Assembly (NCBI GenBank): GCA_017505525.1
Contig: JAFVPB010000039.1
Span: 1-64,000 of the forward strand
Origin: Clostridia bacterium
GTDB taxonomy: Bacteria; Bacillota; Clostridia; UMGS1883
DNA: 64,000 nt
Direction: 5' to 3'
In this document: positions 1 through 8,928 of the stretch, in pieces
How positions within the stretch are numbered: position 1 is the first letter of the stretch
Layout: the number at the start of each line of letters is the position of its first letter
Program-made: the position numbers and the translations under genes
Notes under the pieces: model-generated
What the model was told of the DNA's origin: nothing
Databases searched by the model: none
The model's input: only the letters and a program-made list of their open reading frames with translations

Positions 1-2342
1 ACAACGGAGGAATTACCGTCGGTCAGTATGATGTTGTACTTAACTTAAAGGACAGCGCAAACTACAAGTGGTCTGACGGTACGGAAACTGCGGCAAAGAC
101 GATTAAGTTTGAAATTAAAAAAGCAACTGAAAATGCAATAATAGATCTTGCTATTGAGGGCTGGACGTTTGGTGAAAGTGCGAAAACGCCTTCTGCTTCT
201 GCGACCTTCGGTACACCTGCCTTTACCTATGTTGGAATAGGTGAAACCGTTTACACTGAGAGTGCAACCCCTCCTGCAAACGCAGGTACATATAAGGTGA
301 TTGCAAAAGTTGCAGATACAGCCAATTATACAGGTGCAAGTTATGAAATGAAATTTGCAATCGCAAAAGCAACACCGAGCATTTCTGCACCTACCGCAAA
401 GACAGGTCTTGTATATAACGGAGCCGATAAGGCTCTTGTAAGTGCCGGAACGACCAGTGGCGGCGAAATGCAGTACAGTCTTGACGGCAGCACTTGGGCA
501 ACTGAAATTCCGCAAGGTAATTCGGCAGGCTCTTATACAGTTTATTACAAGGTTGTCGGCGATGCGAACCATGACGACAATGCAGGCAGTTATGTTTCAG
601 TAACAATAGGAAAAGCAGATAAGACTGCTCCGGAAGTTGCTGGCGTGGATGAAACAATCAAGTCTAAGGCAGACGGCAGAATTACCGGTGTTGATGACAC
701 TATGGAATATAAAAAGCAAGGCGATGTAAACTATATCGCTATTACAGCCGATACAGTTGAGAACCTTGCGGCAGGAACCTATCTTGTGAGATATAAAGAA
801 ACTGAAAACTATTTTGCAAGTTATGACAAACAGATAGTTATTGCTGACGGTGTAATGCTTACAATAGCATTCAATTCCAATGAAGGAACATCCGTTGACA
901 GTGTAACCTGTGAATGGAATCAAACGATTACAGCACCGACAGAGCCTACAAAGGATGGATTTGAGTTTATATCTTGGTATCTTGATGATACCTTAACAAC
1001 CAAGTGGACAAATGAATATCAGTTTACAGCTGACACAACTCTTTATGCAAAATGGGTTCAGGGAACTGTATCAGATTACGAAGATCATGTTGATGAGATT
1101 GAGGCTGATGGCTTAAATGATGTAGCTAAAGCAGAAGAAACAGATATTAAGCTTGTTGTTCAGGTTGAAGAAGCTACTGAAGGGGATTCAGAACAAACTG
1201 CAATTAAAGGTATTGCAGATGCACCCAACAATTTTGGTTTCTATGATATTACTCTTGAAAAATCTTCTGGTGGTTATGTTACAAACGCATCGAGCGTAAT
1301 TGAAATCAAACTGCCTTACGATTTCACAAGAAAAACAAATATCAAGGTTTACAGATACCATAGTGGTGTATCAGAAGAACTTGCTCAACTTGATGCAAGA
1401 GCAACCGCACCTTATGTTGACGGAAAATGCTATGTTGATAAATCAAACAACTGCATTTATATCTATTCATCAAAGTTCTCAACCTATGCGGTGGCTTATG
1501 ACACAGTTCGTTCAAGCTTAGGCGGCGGAACAACACGCTACACTGTTAAATTCGATACAAACGGCGGCAGCAGTGTATCAAGTGCGACAGTTACAAAAAA
1601 TGCAAAAGTTGCCGAGCCGAAAACTCCTGAAAAGGACGGCTACACATTCGGCGGTTGGTACACAGATGAAGAACTTACCGAAAAGTATGACTTTGAAAGC
1701 AAGGTAACTAAAAACTTTACTCTCTTTGCTAAATGGGATAAGCACGATGATGAACAGTCCGGCACAGACACACACAACTGCCCGTCATTGGCGTTTGATG
1801 ATCTTGACATTACAAAGTGGTATCACTTCGACACCGACTATGTAATCGAAAATGGAATCTTTAAGGGAACAACGGAAACAACCTTTGAACCTGACTCTGC
1901 TCAGACGAGAGCAATGATGGTCACTGTTCTCTATCGTGTAGAGGGTGAGCCTGCTGTAAATCGCAGTATTCCTTTTGCAGACGTGGACATGGGAGCATAC
2001 TATGCAAATGCAGTTATCTGGGGACAGCAGAACGGAATCATCAAGGGCTATTCCGAAACCGAATTTGGTCCCGATGATAAGATTACCCGTGAACAGATTG
2101 CGGCAATTATGCACAGATACGCTCAGTATAAGGGTTATGATGTCAGCGTAGGAGAAAACACAAATATCCTCTCTTATGACGATTTTGACAGCATTTCCGA
2201 GTATGCAATACCTTCTATGCAGTGGGCAGTGGGCAGTGGCTTGATAAAGGGTAAATCAGAAAGCACCCTCAATCCGCTTGACAATGCTACAAGAGCAGAA
2301 ATCGCAGCAATCCTTCATAGATTTATTGAAGCTAATAAGTAA
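1..2342 (+). CDS. Secreted SLH-domain surface protein, 5' partial
   Basis: The frame is open from the window edge (codons begin at base 3), so the start and any signal peptide lie upstream. The visible ~780 residues contain Ig-like/MBG-type repeats, then an InlB-type B-repeat (about residues 295-350), an unassigned stretch, and a second clear B-repeat (DTNGG...GWYTDEELTEKYDF...LFAKW, near bases 1550-1735). Three SLH domains close the protein (bases ~1795-2330; motifs such as GIIKGYSETEFGPDDKITR). SLH domains bind secondary cell-wall polymer, so this is a wall-bound adhesin or matrix protein. A strong hairpin terminator follows. It resembles the SLH adhesin at 43.8 kb in general plan but is not a copy of it. 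The family call is secure; the ligand is unknown. Confidence 0.88.
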   Translation, partial: NGGITVGQYDVVLNLKDSANYKWSDGTETAAKTIKFEIKKATENAIIDLAIEGWTFGESAKTPSASATFGTPAFTYVGIGETVYTESATPPANAGTYKVIAKVADTANYTGASYEMKFAIAKATPSISAPTAKTGLVYNGADKALVSAGTTSGGEMQYSLDGSTWATEIPQGNSAGSYTVYYKVVGDANHDDNAGSYVSVTIGKADKTAPEVAGVDETIKSKADGRITGVDDTMEYKKQGDVNYIAITADTVENLAAGTYLVRYKETENYFASYDKQIVIADGVMLTIAFNSNEGTSVDSVTCEWNQTITAPTEPTKDGFEFISWYLDDTLTTKWTNEYQFTADTTLYAKWVQGTVSDYEDHVDEIEADGLNDVAKAEETDIKLVVQVEEATEGDSEQTAIKGIADAPNNFGFYDITLEKSSGGYVTNASSVIEIKLPYDFTRKTNIKVYRYHSGVSEELAQLDARATAPYVDGKCYVDKSNNCIYIYSSKFSTYAVAYDTVRSSLGGGTTRYTVKFDTNGGSSVSSATVTKNAKVAEPKTPEKDGYTFGGWYTDEELTEKYDFESKVTKNFTLFAKWDKHDDEQSGTDTHNCPSLAFDDLDITKWYHFDTDYVIENGIFKGTTETTFEPDSAQTRAMMVTVLYRVEGEPAVNRSIPFADVDMGAYYANAVIWGQQNGIIKGYSETEFGPDDKITREQIAAIMHRYAQYKGYDVSVGENTNILSYDDFDSISEYAIPSMQWAVGSGLIKGKSESTLNPLDNATRAEIAAILHRFIEANK

Positions 2343-2359
2343 ATAGCTCAAAACTTACA

Positions 2360-2398
2360 AGGGCATACCGCTGATAATAAGGGGTATGCCCTAATTTT
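2360..2398 (+). terminator. Rho-independent terminator after the SLH protein
   Basis: A perfect 10-bp stem (AGGGCATACC at 2360-2369, GGTATGCCCT at 2383-2392) is followed by AATTTTAT. It lies 18 bases after the stop codon. Confidence 0.85.
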
Positions 2399-2410
2399 AT
2401 AATGTGATGT

Positions 2411-2811
2411 TTAGTTCTTATTTTCCACGGATATGCTGTCTCTATTCTTAAAGAAAACCACACACTTTTTATCGCATGAAACCTCAACTCTTTCAGCCAA
2501 AGTTATCCAAAGCTCCTCATCAAATGCTGTTATGGATTCAGGCTTATTTCGTAATGTTTCAATGAAAATTTGTATCACACGCCCTTTGTTGATTCGTTCG
2601 GCTTTTTCCAAGGATGCCTCGTTTAACCTTTTTTCTGCCTTTTCGTATCTGCGTACAAGACCGTTATACTTTTTTGTGTATTCCTCTTGCGACTGCTTTT
2701 TCTTCGCATTCTCTCTTACGCACTAGCTGACAAGTTCAGAAATAACCGTCAGCTCCTCTGCAAAATTCTCAATCTCTGCATCAAGTTCTGTATGGAGGTA
2801 AAAACATCACT
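2411..2811 (-). pseudogene. C-terminal remnant of a large serine recombinase
   Basis: Read on the minus strand, the segment encodes the coiled-coil and C-terminal end typical of transposon/ICE large serine recombinases: LDAEIENFAEELTVISEL, then CVRENAKKKQSQEEY, then SITAFDEELWITLAERVEV. An in-frame TAG (complement of 2723-2725) interrupts it after ELVS, and no frame continues upstream past ~2811. The catalytic resolvase domain is absent. This is a dead fragment of a mobile-element integrase and marks the area between the SLH gene and the 3.2-kb repeat array as an old integration site. Confidence 0.8.
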
Positions 2812-3094
2812 TGCAAAACCTTTGTGGCTTACTCATATGTTAAGTGATTATGATATAAAACGAAAACGTTTTTCAAAATATGGGACAGAATTTAAAAGTA
2901 TGATAAATCACAGAAATGCAAGCGAATATATGGATGTGGTTTAAGAAACGAGAGGTAAAATAATGGATGAACTTTTTAACAGCATTTTAGTTGACAGCTC
3001 AACAGAGTTAACCGTCAGTAAAAGCAAAAGATGTTTTGCACATGGAAGCATCAACGATATTCGAACCCCCGTTGGAATTCCAAGTGCTTTGTGA
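2792..3094 (+). other. Two short ORFs of unknown status beside the recombinase remnant
   Basis: The first ORF (2792-2944, 50 aa, starting MEVKTSLAKPLW) overlaps the end of the recombinase remnant. The second (2963-3094, 43 aa, starting MDELFNSILVDS) has a fair ribosome site (GAGAGG) and starts 19 bases after the first stops. Neither resembles a family I know. They may be the truncated ends of genes from the same lost element rather than working genes. Confidence 0.25.
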
Positions 3095-3146
3095 TATGTT
3101 TTTTAATTATATCCTTATAGTTATAAGCAAAAATGACCTACAAAAA

Positions 3147-3173
3147 AGAAAAGTTTCACCGTGAAACTTTTCT
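3147..3173. terminator. Bidirectional hairpin, possible terminator
   Basis: A perfect 12-bp inverted repeat (AGAAAAGTTTCA / TGAAACTTTTCT) surrounds a 3-base loop. A/T runs on both sides would let it act on either strand. No intact gene directly feeds into it. Confidence 0.5.
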
Positions 3174-3230
3174 TCGAGAGCAAATGCACCGCTTATAATC
3201 ATTGTATCAAAATTGACCGTCTTTTTTTCA

Positions 3231-3400
3231 GCTAAATTCGCTAATGCGAGCTAAATGTACGGCGTACGCTAAATTACTTCGTAGCTAAATTGACCTTCGG
3301 TCAGCTAAAAGCGAATTTAATTTAGCTGTTTCGTTAGAAAAAATTTAGCTATTGCGAAGCAATAATTTCGCTTTGCAACAAGTTGCAAAATTTAGCTAAA
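3231..3400. repeat. GCTAAAT motif array with palindromic spacers
   Basis: Five direct GCTAAA(T/A) motifs start at 3231, 3250, 3268, 3284 and 3304. The gaps are filled exactly by four different small palindromes: TCGC-TAAT-GCGA, GTAC-GGC-GTAC, TAC-TTC-GTA and TGACC-TTC-GGTCA. Three inverted copies (TTTAGC) follow up to 3400, with more small hairpins (ATTGCGAAGCAAT, and TGCAAC/GTTGCA). No coding frame explains it. The rest of 3095-3586 holds two hairpins and a promoter but no gene. Confidence 0.85.
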
Positions 3401-3434
3401 ATCTGTTGCATCTATTATGAACATGAAAACCAGA

Positions 3435-3463
3435 AAAAAGCATCGACTTTGTCGGTGCTTTTT
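3435..3463. terminator. Bidirectional terminator
   Basis: The arms AAAAAGCATCGAC and GTCGGTGCTTTTT pair with one G-U and a 3-base loop. A- and T-runs flank both sides. Confidence 0.7.
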
Positions 3464-3514
3464 GCAATGAAATACACCTTTCAGTGTGTGAAATGCATAT
3501 ATAACACTTTACAG

Positions 3515-3542
3515 TTGAAAAAATTCTAAATTATGGTATAAT
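3515..3542 (+). promoter_or_regulatory. Sigma-A-type promoter for the permease operon
   Basis: TTGAAA at 3515-3520 and TATAAT at 3537-3542 are separated by 16 bases. The start codon of the permease is 45 bases downstream, behind AAAGGAG. Confidence 0.75.
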
Positions 3543-3586
3543 AACTATAATTGTATTACAATTAATTTGTTTAAAGGAGAAACTTT

Positions 3587-4858
3587 ATGATTCCCGCAAT
3601 TGTGCTTTTTGCACTGACTTATGTACTTATACTTGTTTTCGGAAAATACAGAACATATATTGCTCTTGCTTCGGGCCTTGTATTTATCCTTACAGGGATG
3701 CTTCCGATAAACGAGGTTCTTCCATCAATTGACTTCAATGTTATTTTGATGATTGTTGGGACTATGGGACTTGTATCGCTTTTTACCGAGAGTAAAATGC
3801 CAATGCTTCTTGCTGATATGGTAATGGAAAAAGTGCCAAATGTTAAATGGGCAGTAGTTTCACTTGCTTTGTTTGCGGGAATTATATCTGCTTTTGTTGA
3901 TAACGTTGCAACTGTACTTATGGTTGCACCAATCGCACTTGCAATATGTAAAAAACTTGATGTAAATCCCGTGCCTTTTGTAATCGCTATTGCCGTTTCA
4001 TCTAATCTTCAAGGTGCAGCAACACTTGTTGGTGATACTACGGCAATTATGCTAGGCTCGGCACTTGATATGAGCTTTCTCGACTTTTTCTGGTATAAGG
4101 GAAGACCAAGTATATTCTTTGCGGTGGAACTCGGTGCTCTTATTTCGGCGCTTATACTTCTTTTTATATTCAGAAAAGAAAACAGCCTGATTTCAAAAAA
4201 AGAAGAGCGTACTAAAGTAACTGATTATGTTCCTACGGCACTTCTTGTAATGGTTTTAGTGCTTCTTATAACGGCATCGTTTATTCCGAATAAACCTGAT
4301 ATAACAAATGGTGCAATATGCTGTGCTTTGCTTTTAATTGGGCTTTTATACTCTGTGATGAAAAACAAAACATTTAAAGCTGTTGTAGCTGCACTTAAGG
4401 AAATAGATTTTCAGACAATAGGAATTCTAGTAGGAATATTCCTTATGATAGGCGGAATATCTTCTATGGGTGTTATTGATGCCCTTGCAAACCTTCTTGC
4501 AAAAACAGGAGGCGGAAATGTGTTTTTGCTTTACACAGTTATTATTGTTGCATCAGTAATTATTTCTGCGTTTATTGATAATATTCCGTATGTTGCAACT
4601 ATGATACCCGTTATAGCAGGAATTTCAACTGCTTTAAATATAGATGCAACCCCTCTTTACTTCGGACTTCTTTCGGGTGCAACACTGGGTGGAAACTGCA
4701 CTCCTGTTGGAGCTTCTGCCAATATTACGGGAATCGGTATTCTGAAAAAGTCGGGCTACACGGTGAAAAACAGTGATTTCTTTAAAATAGGAATTCCTTT
4801 CACAATAGCTGCGGTTGTGCCTGCTTATATTTATATTTGGTTAATGTATGGAGTTTAA
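3587..4858 (+). CDS. SLC13/ArsB-type ion-transporter family permease
   Basis: This 423-residue, very hydrophobic protein has about ten or more membrane helices. Two matching half-repeats carry the signature SAFVDNVATVLMVAPI (about residue 105) and SAFIDNIPYVATMIPV (about residue 330), as in ion-transporter superfamily members such as ArsB, NhaD and CitM-type carriers. The conserved GATLGGNCTPVGASANI near the C-terminus agrees. It should exchange or export an anion or sodium; the substrate (arsenite, organic acid, Na+) cannot be read from sequence. No arsR or arsC is nearby. AAAGGAG precedes the ATG. Confidence 0.82.
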   Translation: MIPAIVLFALTYVLILVFGKYRTYIALASGLVFILTGMLPINEVLPSIDFNVILMIVGTMGLVSLFTESKMPMLLADMVMEKVPNVKWAVVSLALFAGIISAFVDNVATVLMVAPIALAICKKLDVNPVPFVIAIAVSSNLQGAATLVGDTTAIMLGSALDMSFLDFFWYKGRPSIFFAVELGALISALILLFIFRKENSLISKKEERTKVTDYVPTALLVMVLVLLITASFIPNKPDITNGAICCALLLIGLLYSVMKNKTFKAVVAALKEIDFQTIGILVGIFLMIGGISSMGVIDALANLLAKTGGGNVFLLYTVIIVASVIISAFIDNIPYVATMIPVIAGISTALNIDATPLYFGLLSGATLGGNCTPVGASANITGIGILKKSGYTVKNSDFFKIGIPFTIAAVVPAYIYIWLMYGV

Positions 4859-4899
4859 ATCTTTATAAAGTTATGTTATATAGGGATGGAGGTGGAAAA

Positions 4900-6195
4900 A
4901 TGTCAAAAAAAGAAAAGAAAGTTTTAAGCTGGGTAAGGCTTGATAATGCAGCAAAAATTTATCCTGCGGCAAGACGCAGAAACTGGACAAATTTGTTTCG
5001 CCAGTCGGCAAGCTTGAAAGAAGATATAGATAAAGAAGTTCTTTCCTCTGCTCTTGAAGTTGTTGTAAAAAGATTTCCAACAATTGCTGCAAGGCTTAGA
5101 AAAGGTGTATTCTGGTACTATCTTCAGGAGCTTGAGATGCCGCCTGAAATTGTTGATGAATATAGCTATCCGCTTACATATATGGATAAAAAGGAAATCC
5201 GTGAGTGTGCTTTTCGCGTGATTGTATATAAAAACCGTATTGCAGTTGAATTTTTCCATTCTCTTACTGATGGCACAGGAGCACTTGTATTTTTAAAGAA
5301 CTTAGTGTGTGAATATATAGAACAGAAATATGGAATAAATGTTCCTTGTGAATACGGAATTGTCGACAGAAAAGAAAAACCTCGCAGAGAGGAGATTGAG
5401 GATTGTTTCTTAAAAGTGGCAAACACTGTTCCTCTTAACAGGAAAGATACAAATGCCTGGCATATGGAGGGGACACCTGAGCCTAAAGGTTTTTTAAATC
5501 TTACGTGTTTTAAATTGCCTGTTAAAGATATTTTGGATAAAGCACATGAATATAATACCACTGTTACTATATTTTTAAGTGCCGTAATGATGAAAGCTCT
5601 TTTAAATATGCAGAAAGAGAAAACACCATCTTTAAAAAAACAGAAGCCTGTAAAGCTTTTAATACCTGTAAATTTACGAAGCCTGTTTCCTTGTAATACG
5701 CTTCGCAACTTTGCAATGTTCACAATTCCCGAGATTGACCCAAGACTTGGTGATTTTACCTTTGATGAAATAATTAAAGTGATTTATCATAAAATGGGAA
5801 CAGAAGTTACTGCAAAGCATATGGCACGAGTGATAGCGGCAAACGTTAAGGATGAAAAAAATTTATTTTTAAGAGTTGTGCCGTTGCCTATTAAAAACAT
5901 TGTAATGAAAGCAGTGTTCGACAGTGTGGGTGAAAGAAAAGCCTGCCTTAATCTTTCTAATTTAGGTCTTGTAAAGCTTCCTGATATTATGAAAAAATAC
6001 GTAACCCGTATGGATTTTATTCTTGGCGTTCAGGCGGCAGCACCTTACAACTGCGGTGTACTGACGTATGAAGATACGGTGTATGTTAATTTTATAAGAA
6101 ATATATCTTCTCCTGACCTTGAGCGGCATTTCCACTCTGTTTTAAGGGAGATGGGGATAGAAGCAACATTAGAAAGCAACAGAAAGGAGAATTAA
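4900..6195 (+). CDS. Condensation-fold acyltransferase (alcohol acetyltransferase-like)
   Basis: The start is the ATG at 4900, behind GGATGGAGGTGG; an upstream in-frame start would sit inside the permease gene. The 431-residue product carries FFHSLTDGTG around residue 120, the HxxxDG active site of the condensation/alcohol O-acetyltransferase fold. The second domain (VKLLIPVNLRSLFP, about residue 255) also fits. It probably transfers an acyl group to an unknown alcohol or amine. It is followed two bases later by a zinc-ribbon membrane protein, a pairing that recurs in gut Firmicutes. The substrate is unknown. Confidence 0.7.
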   Translation: MSKKEKKVLSWVRLDNAAKIYPAARRRNWTNLFRQSASLKEDIDKEVLSSALEVVVKRFPTIAARLRKGVFWYYLQELEMPPEIVDEYSYPLTYMDKKEIRECAFRVIVYKNRIAVEFFHSLTDGTGALVFLKNLVCEYIEQKYGINVPCEYGIVDRKEKPRREEIEDCFLKVANTVPLNRKDTNAWHMEGTPEPKGFLNLTCFKLPVKDILDKAHEYNTTVTIFLSAVMMKALLNMQKEKTPSLKKQKPVKLLIPVNLRSLFPCNTLRNFAMFTIPEIDPRLGDFTFDEIIKVIYHKMGTEVTAKHMARVIAANVKDEKNLFLRVVPLPIKNIVMKAVFDSVGERKACLNLSNLGLVKLPDIMKKYVTRMDFILGVQAAAPYNCGVLTYEDTVYVNFIRNISSPDLERHFHSVLREMGIEATLESNRKEN

Positions 6196-6196
6196 A

Positions 6197-6889
6197 ATGT
6201 ATTGTATAAAATGCGGAGCGAAGCTTGAAAGCAGTGAGAAGGTTTGTCCGCTTTGTGATACAAAAGTGTATCATCCCGATATAGTGATTGATGAAAAAGA
6301 GCGTTTGTATCCAGAGGGAATAATGCCTAAAATAAAACATCGCTCGAATACTTTTAACGGTGCAGTTATAATTATGTTTTTAATTCCGATTGTTGTATCG
6401 TTTCTTGCTGATTTCCATTTTGACGGAGAGATTAAATGGTTTGGATATGTTTTCGGAGCACTAGTTTTAGGATATATAGCGTTTGCACTTCCTATGTGGT
6501 TTGAAAAGCCCAACCCTGTTGTTTTCACACCGTGTGTGTTTGCAGGTGCAATAATATATCTCCTGTATATAAATTTTATTACAGGCGGAGAATGGTTTTT
6601 AACTTTTGCATTTCCTGTTGCAGGTGGTTTGGGATTTATTGCAACTGCGGTTGTAACCCTTCTTTTTTATCTTAAAAAAGGAAAGCTCTATATATGGGGC
6701 GGTGCATTTACTCTTACAGGCGTATTTATTCTATTGATAGAATTTCTTATGTCGCGTACATTTAATATAGCGTTTTTCGGATGGTCGTTTTATCCTCTTG
6801 CAGTTTTGGCTTTGCTTGGAGGATTGCTGTTTTATCTTGCTATTAATAAAACCGCACGCGAAACTATGGAAAGAAAACTTTTCTTTTAA
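6197..6889 (+). CDS. Zinc-ribbon membrane protein (DUF6320-like)
   Basis: The N-terminus has a two-CxxC zinc ribbon (CIKCGAKL...CPLCDTKV, residues 3-22). About six membrane helices follow (residues ~55-220). It starts one base after the acyltransferase stop and shares its mRNA (AAAGGAG ribosome site), so the two probably act together at the membrane. The DUF6320 name is from memory of the family's form. Confidence 0.65.
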   Translation: MYCIKCGAKLESSEKVCPLCDTKVYHPDIVIDEKERLYPEGIMPKIKHRSNTFNGAVIIMFLIPIVVSFLADFHFDGEIKWFGYVFGALVLGYIAFALPMWFEKPNPVVFTPCVFAGAIIYLLYINFITGGEWFLTFAFPVAGGLGFIATAVVTLLFYLKKGKLYIWGGAFTLTGVFILLIEFLMSRTFNIAFFGWSFYPLAVLALLGGLLFYLAINKTARETMERKLFF

Positions 6890-6930
6890 CAAGTGTATAA
6901 AATAAAGATTAAATTAAGAGGTGTTTGAAG

Positions 6931-7054
6931 ATGAAAAAAATTAGTTGGATTTTTTATTGTAGTATTAATGATGTTTTGTGCCAGCATCACGATTTTTGCA
7001 AATGATGCTATTTACATAACTATTGATAAGAATTATGGTGAATATAATGAAAAG
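6931..7054 (+). pseudogene. Frameshifted small secreted protein
   Basis: The ATG at 6931 (AGAGG upstream) opens MKKISWIF and then hits a stop after 24 codons. Removing one T from the T6 run near 6954-6959 gives a clean signal peptide (..FIVVLMMFCASITIFA-NDAIYITID..) ending at the TAA at 7052-7054. The piece is 41 residues and overlaps the start of the next gene. It may be a decayed relative of the stalk domain that follows, or a real frameshift in a short leader protein; a sequencing error in the T-run is also possible. Confidence 0.5.
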
Positions 7055-8318
7055 TAATAAAGTAATATTGAGAATGATTTTAGCTATTCTGCTTGTTTTC
7101 TGCATTGATAAAAATACATTAGCTGCCACGCAGGAAGATGTTGTGGTAAGCTTGCAGATTGATAATCCCATAATGCACGTTAACGGTATTTCGTTGGAAA
7201 TAGATGGAGCAAATAATACTGTACCAATTGTAAGCGGAGGAAGAACACTTGTGCCCATAAGGGCTATTATTGAGGCTTTTGGTGGCACTGTAGCCTGGGA
7301 TAATACCACGAAAACAGTAACGCTTACATTGGATGAAGACGTTATTAAGCTTACTATTGACAGCCCAATTGCTTATTTTAATAACAATGTAACGATTCTT
7401 GATGTTGCGCCAACGGTTATAAACGGACGTACAATGCTGCCGATTCGTTTTATAGCTGAAAGCTTTAATTTAGGAGTTGGTTGGCAAAACGATACGCGCA
7501 CAGTTTACATAATTACAAACGGATTTGATGAAGCAGAATACCTAATTGTTAAAAATCTGGTTCCTCAGTATAGTGGTAGTCCATATGCAGAGGTTAATGG
7601 CAACAAACCTTTCTTCAGGGAATATGAAATAATAGAGGCTTCTTTTGAGTTTTATGCCGATCTTGATGAACTTGGGCGTTGTGATGTTGCAATGGCCTCT
7701 GTAGGAACAGATATTATGCCAACAGAGGAAAGGGGAAGCATAAGTTCAGTAACCCCTACGGGATGGATTAATGCTAAGTATACAAATGTTGAGGGAGGAT
7801 ATCTGTATAACAGATGTCATCTTATCGGTTTTCAGCTTACCGGTGAAAATGCGAATGAACGCAATTTGATTACAGGAACAAGAAGCCTGAACATTCAGGG
7901 AATGCTTCCTTTTGAAAATATGATTGACGACTACGTTGAAAGAACGAATAACAATGTGGTATATCGCTCAACACCTGTGTTTTCAGAAAATAATCTTGTG
8001 GCAGACGGAGTGCTTTTAGAAGCATATTCAGTTGAAGATAATGGGCAGGGAATATCGTTTTGTGTGTATTGTTACAATGTTCAGCCGGGAATTACAATTG
8101 ATTATAAAACAGGGGCAAGTTGTACTTTGGGAGAAGAACTGAATTCTTCTTTTGTTAATGAGAGCGTAACAAACAATATAAAAACAGGCGTGTACCGCAC
8201 ACCAACGGGGAAAAGGTATCATTTCGATGCTGAATGCGGTGGAAAAAACAGCTATAGCATAAACCTGCAAGATGCAGTGAATGCGGGACTTACACCCTGC
8301 AAAAAATGCACACAGTAG
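7047..8318 (+). CDS. Secreted DNA/RNA non-specific endonuclease with stalk domain
   Basis: The chosen start (MKSNKVILR) gives a signal peptide ending near LAA (about residue 28); in-frame starts at 7023 and 7035 are possible but lack a better ribosome site. Next comes a copper-amine-oxidase-N-like stalk domain (TLVPIRAIIEAFGG and TMLPIRFIAESFNL, residues ~55-155), then the nuclease. NRCHLIGFQLTGENANERN and LITGTRSLN match the EndA/NUC1 group used by streptococcal-type DNases. The C-terminus has YHFDAECGGKN and TPCKKC, a Cys/His cluster often seen at the end of such secreted nucleases. It likely degrades extracellular DNA at the cell surface. Confidence 0.85.
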   Translation: MKSNKVILRMILAILLVFCIDKNTLAATQEDVVVSLQIDNPIMHVNGISLEIDGANNTVPIVSGGRTLVPIRAIIEAFGGTVAWDNTTKTVTLTLDEDVIKLTIDSPIAYFNNNVTILDVAPTVINGRTMLPIRFIAESFNLGVGWQNDTRTVYIITNGFDEAEYLIVKNLVPQYSGSPYAEVNGNKPFFREYEIIEASFEFYADLDELGRCDVAMASVGTDIMPTEERGSISSVTPTGWINAKYTNVEGGYLYNRCHLIGFQLTGENANERNLITGTRSLNIQGMLPFENMIDDYVERTNNNVVYRSTPVFSENNLVADGVLLEAYSVEDNGQGISFCVYCYNVQPGITIDYKTGASCTLGEELNSSFVNESVTNNIKTGVYRTPTGKRYHFDAECGGKNSYSINLQDAVNAGLTPCKKCTQ

Positions 8319-8350
8319 ATAAAATGAAGCCTTTTAAAGGAGATTAAAAT

Positions 8351-8665
8351 ATGAAAAAATGCCGTATAACAGTTATGAAAATATCACGCTACGATGATTT
8401 GATAGAAAAATATGAAAACCCAATAGAGCACGCCTGTGATTTAAAAGAGGGGCAGATTTTTATATCAAACGGATGGGAAAAACCTGAAGGTTTGTGCTCA
8501 AGTGCGTGGGAGAGTATGTCTTCTTTCGTGATGGCTTTATCTCACGGGGCAGAAAACTTATACGATGGCTGGATGAAAAATAAGACTTCGGCAATGATTT
8601 CGTGTAATGACGGATTCAGACCGGTAAGTTTTTATATAGAAGCACTTGAAGATGATGCTGATTAA
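8351..8665 (+). CDS. TIGR04076-family small protein
   Basis: The 104-residue product fits the TIGR04076 family: KKCRITVMKI at the start, ACDLKEGQIF, and CSSAWESM. The role is unknown. AAAGGAG stands before the ATG, and it sits in the same run as the tautomerase. Confidence 0.7.
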   Translation: MKKCRITVMKISRYDDLIEKYENPIEHACDLKEGQIFISNGWEKPEGLCSSAWESMSSFVMALSHGAENLYDGWMKNKTSAMISCNDGFRPVSFYIEALEDDAD

Positions 8666-8689
8666 ACTAATGATTAAAGGAGAGGTTAT

Positions 8690-8914
8690 ATGCCATATAT
8701 TAAAATTAAATGTTATCCTAAAGACGAAAAAATAAAAAAGACTGTTGTTGATAAAATCAACGAAATATTTTTAGAGTATTGGGGTTGCCCTCAGGAAGCA
8801 ATTTCTATTTCGCTTGAAGAGGTTAAGCCCGAAAACTGGGGAGAGGTTGTTGAAAAAGAAATAATCCCAAATAAAGATAAAATGATGATTTTATCAGGGG
8901 AAAAAGAATATTAA
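8690..8914 (+). CDS. Tautomerase-superfamily protein (4-oxalocrotonate tautomerase-like)
   Basis: The 74-residue product begins Met-Pro-Tyr. In this family Pro becomes the N-terminal catalytic base after Met removal, and the length suits the family. It lies 24 bases after the TIGR04076 gene and 14 bases before truA. The substrate is unknown. Confidence 0.72.
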   Translation: MPYIKIKCYPKDEKIKKTVVDKINEIFLEYWGCPQEAISISLEEVKPENWGEVVEKEIIPNKDKMMILSGEKEY

Positions 8915-8928
8915 TTGCGGAGGATGTA

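Noticed and set aside
2433-2726. 97-aa plus-strand ORF over the recombinase remnant
   Set aside because: The minus strand encodes recognisable recombinase sequence; the plus-strand frame is its complement.
3060-3085. tRNA-like TTCGAACCCCC fragment that might be an attachment site
   Set aside because: No T-stem, acceptor stem or 3' CCA context could be built around it.
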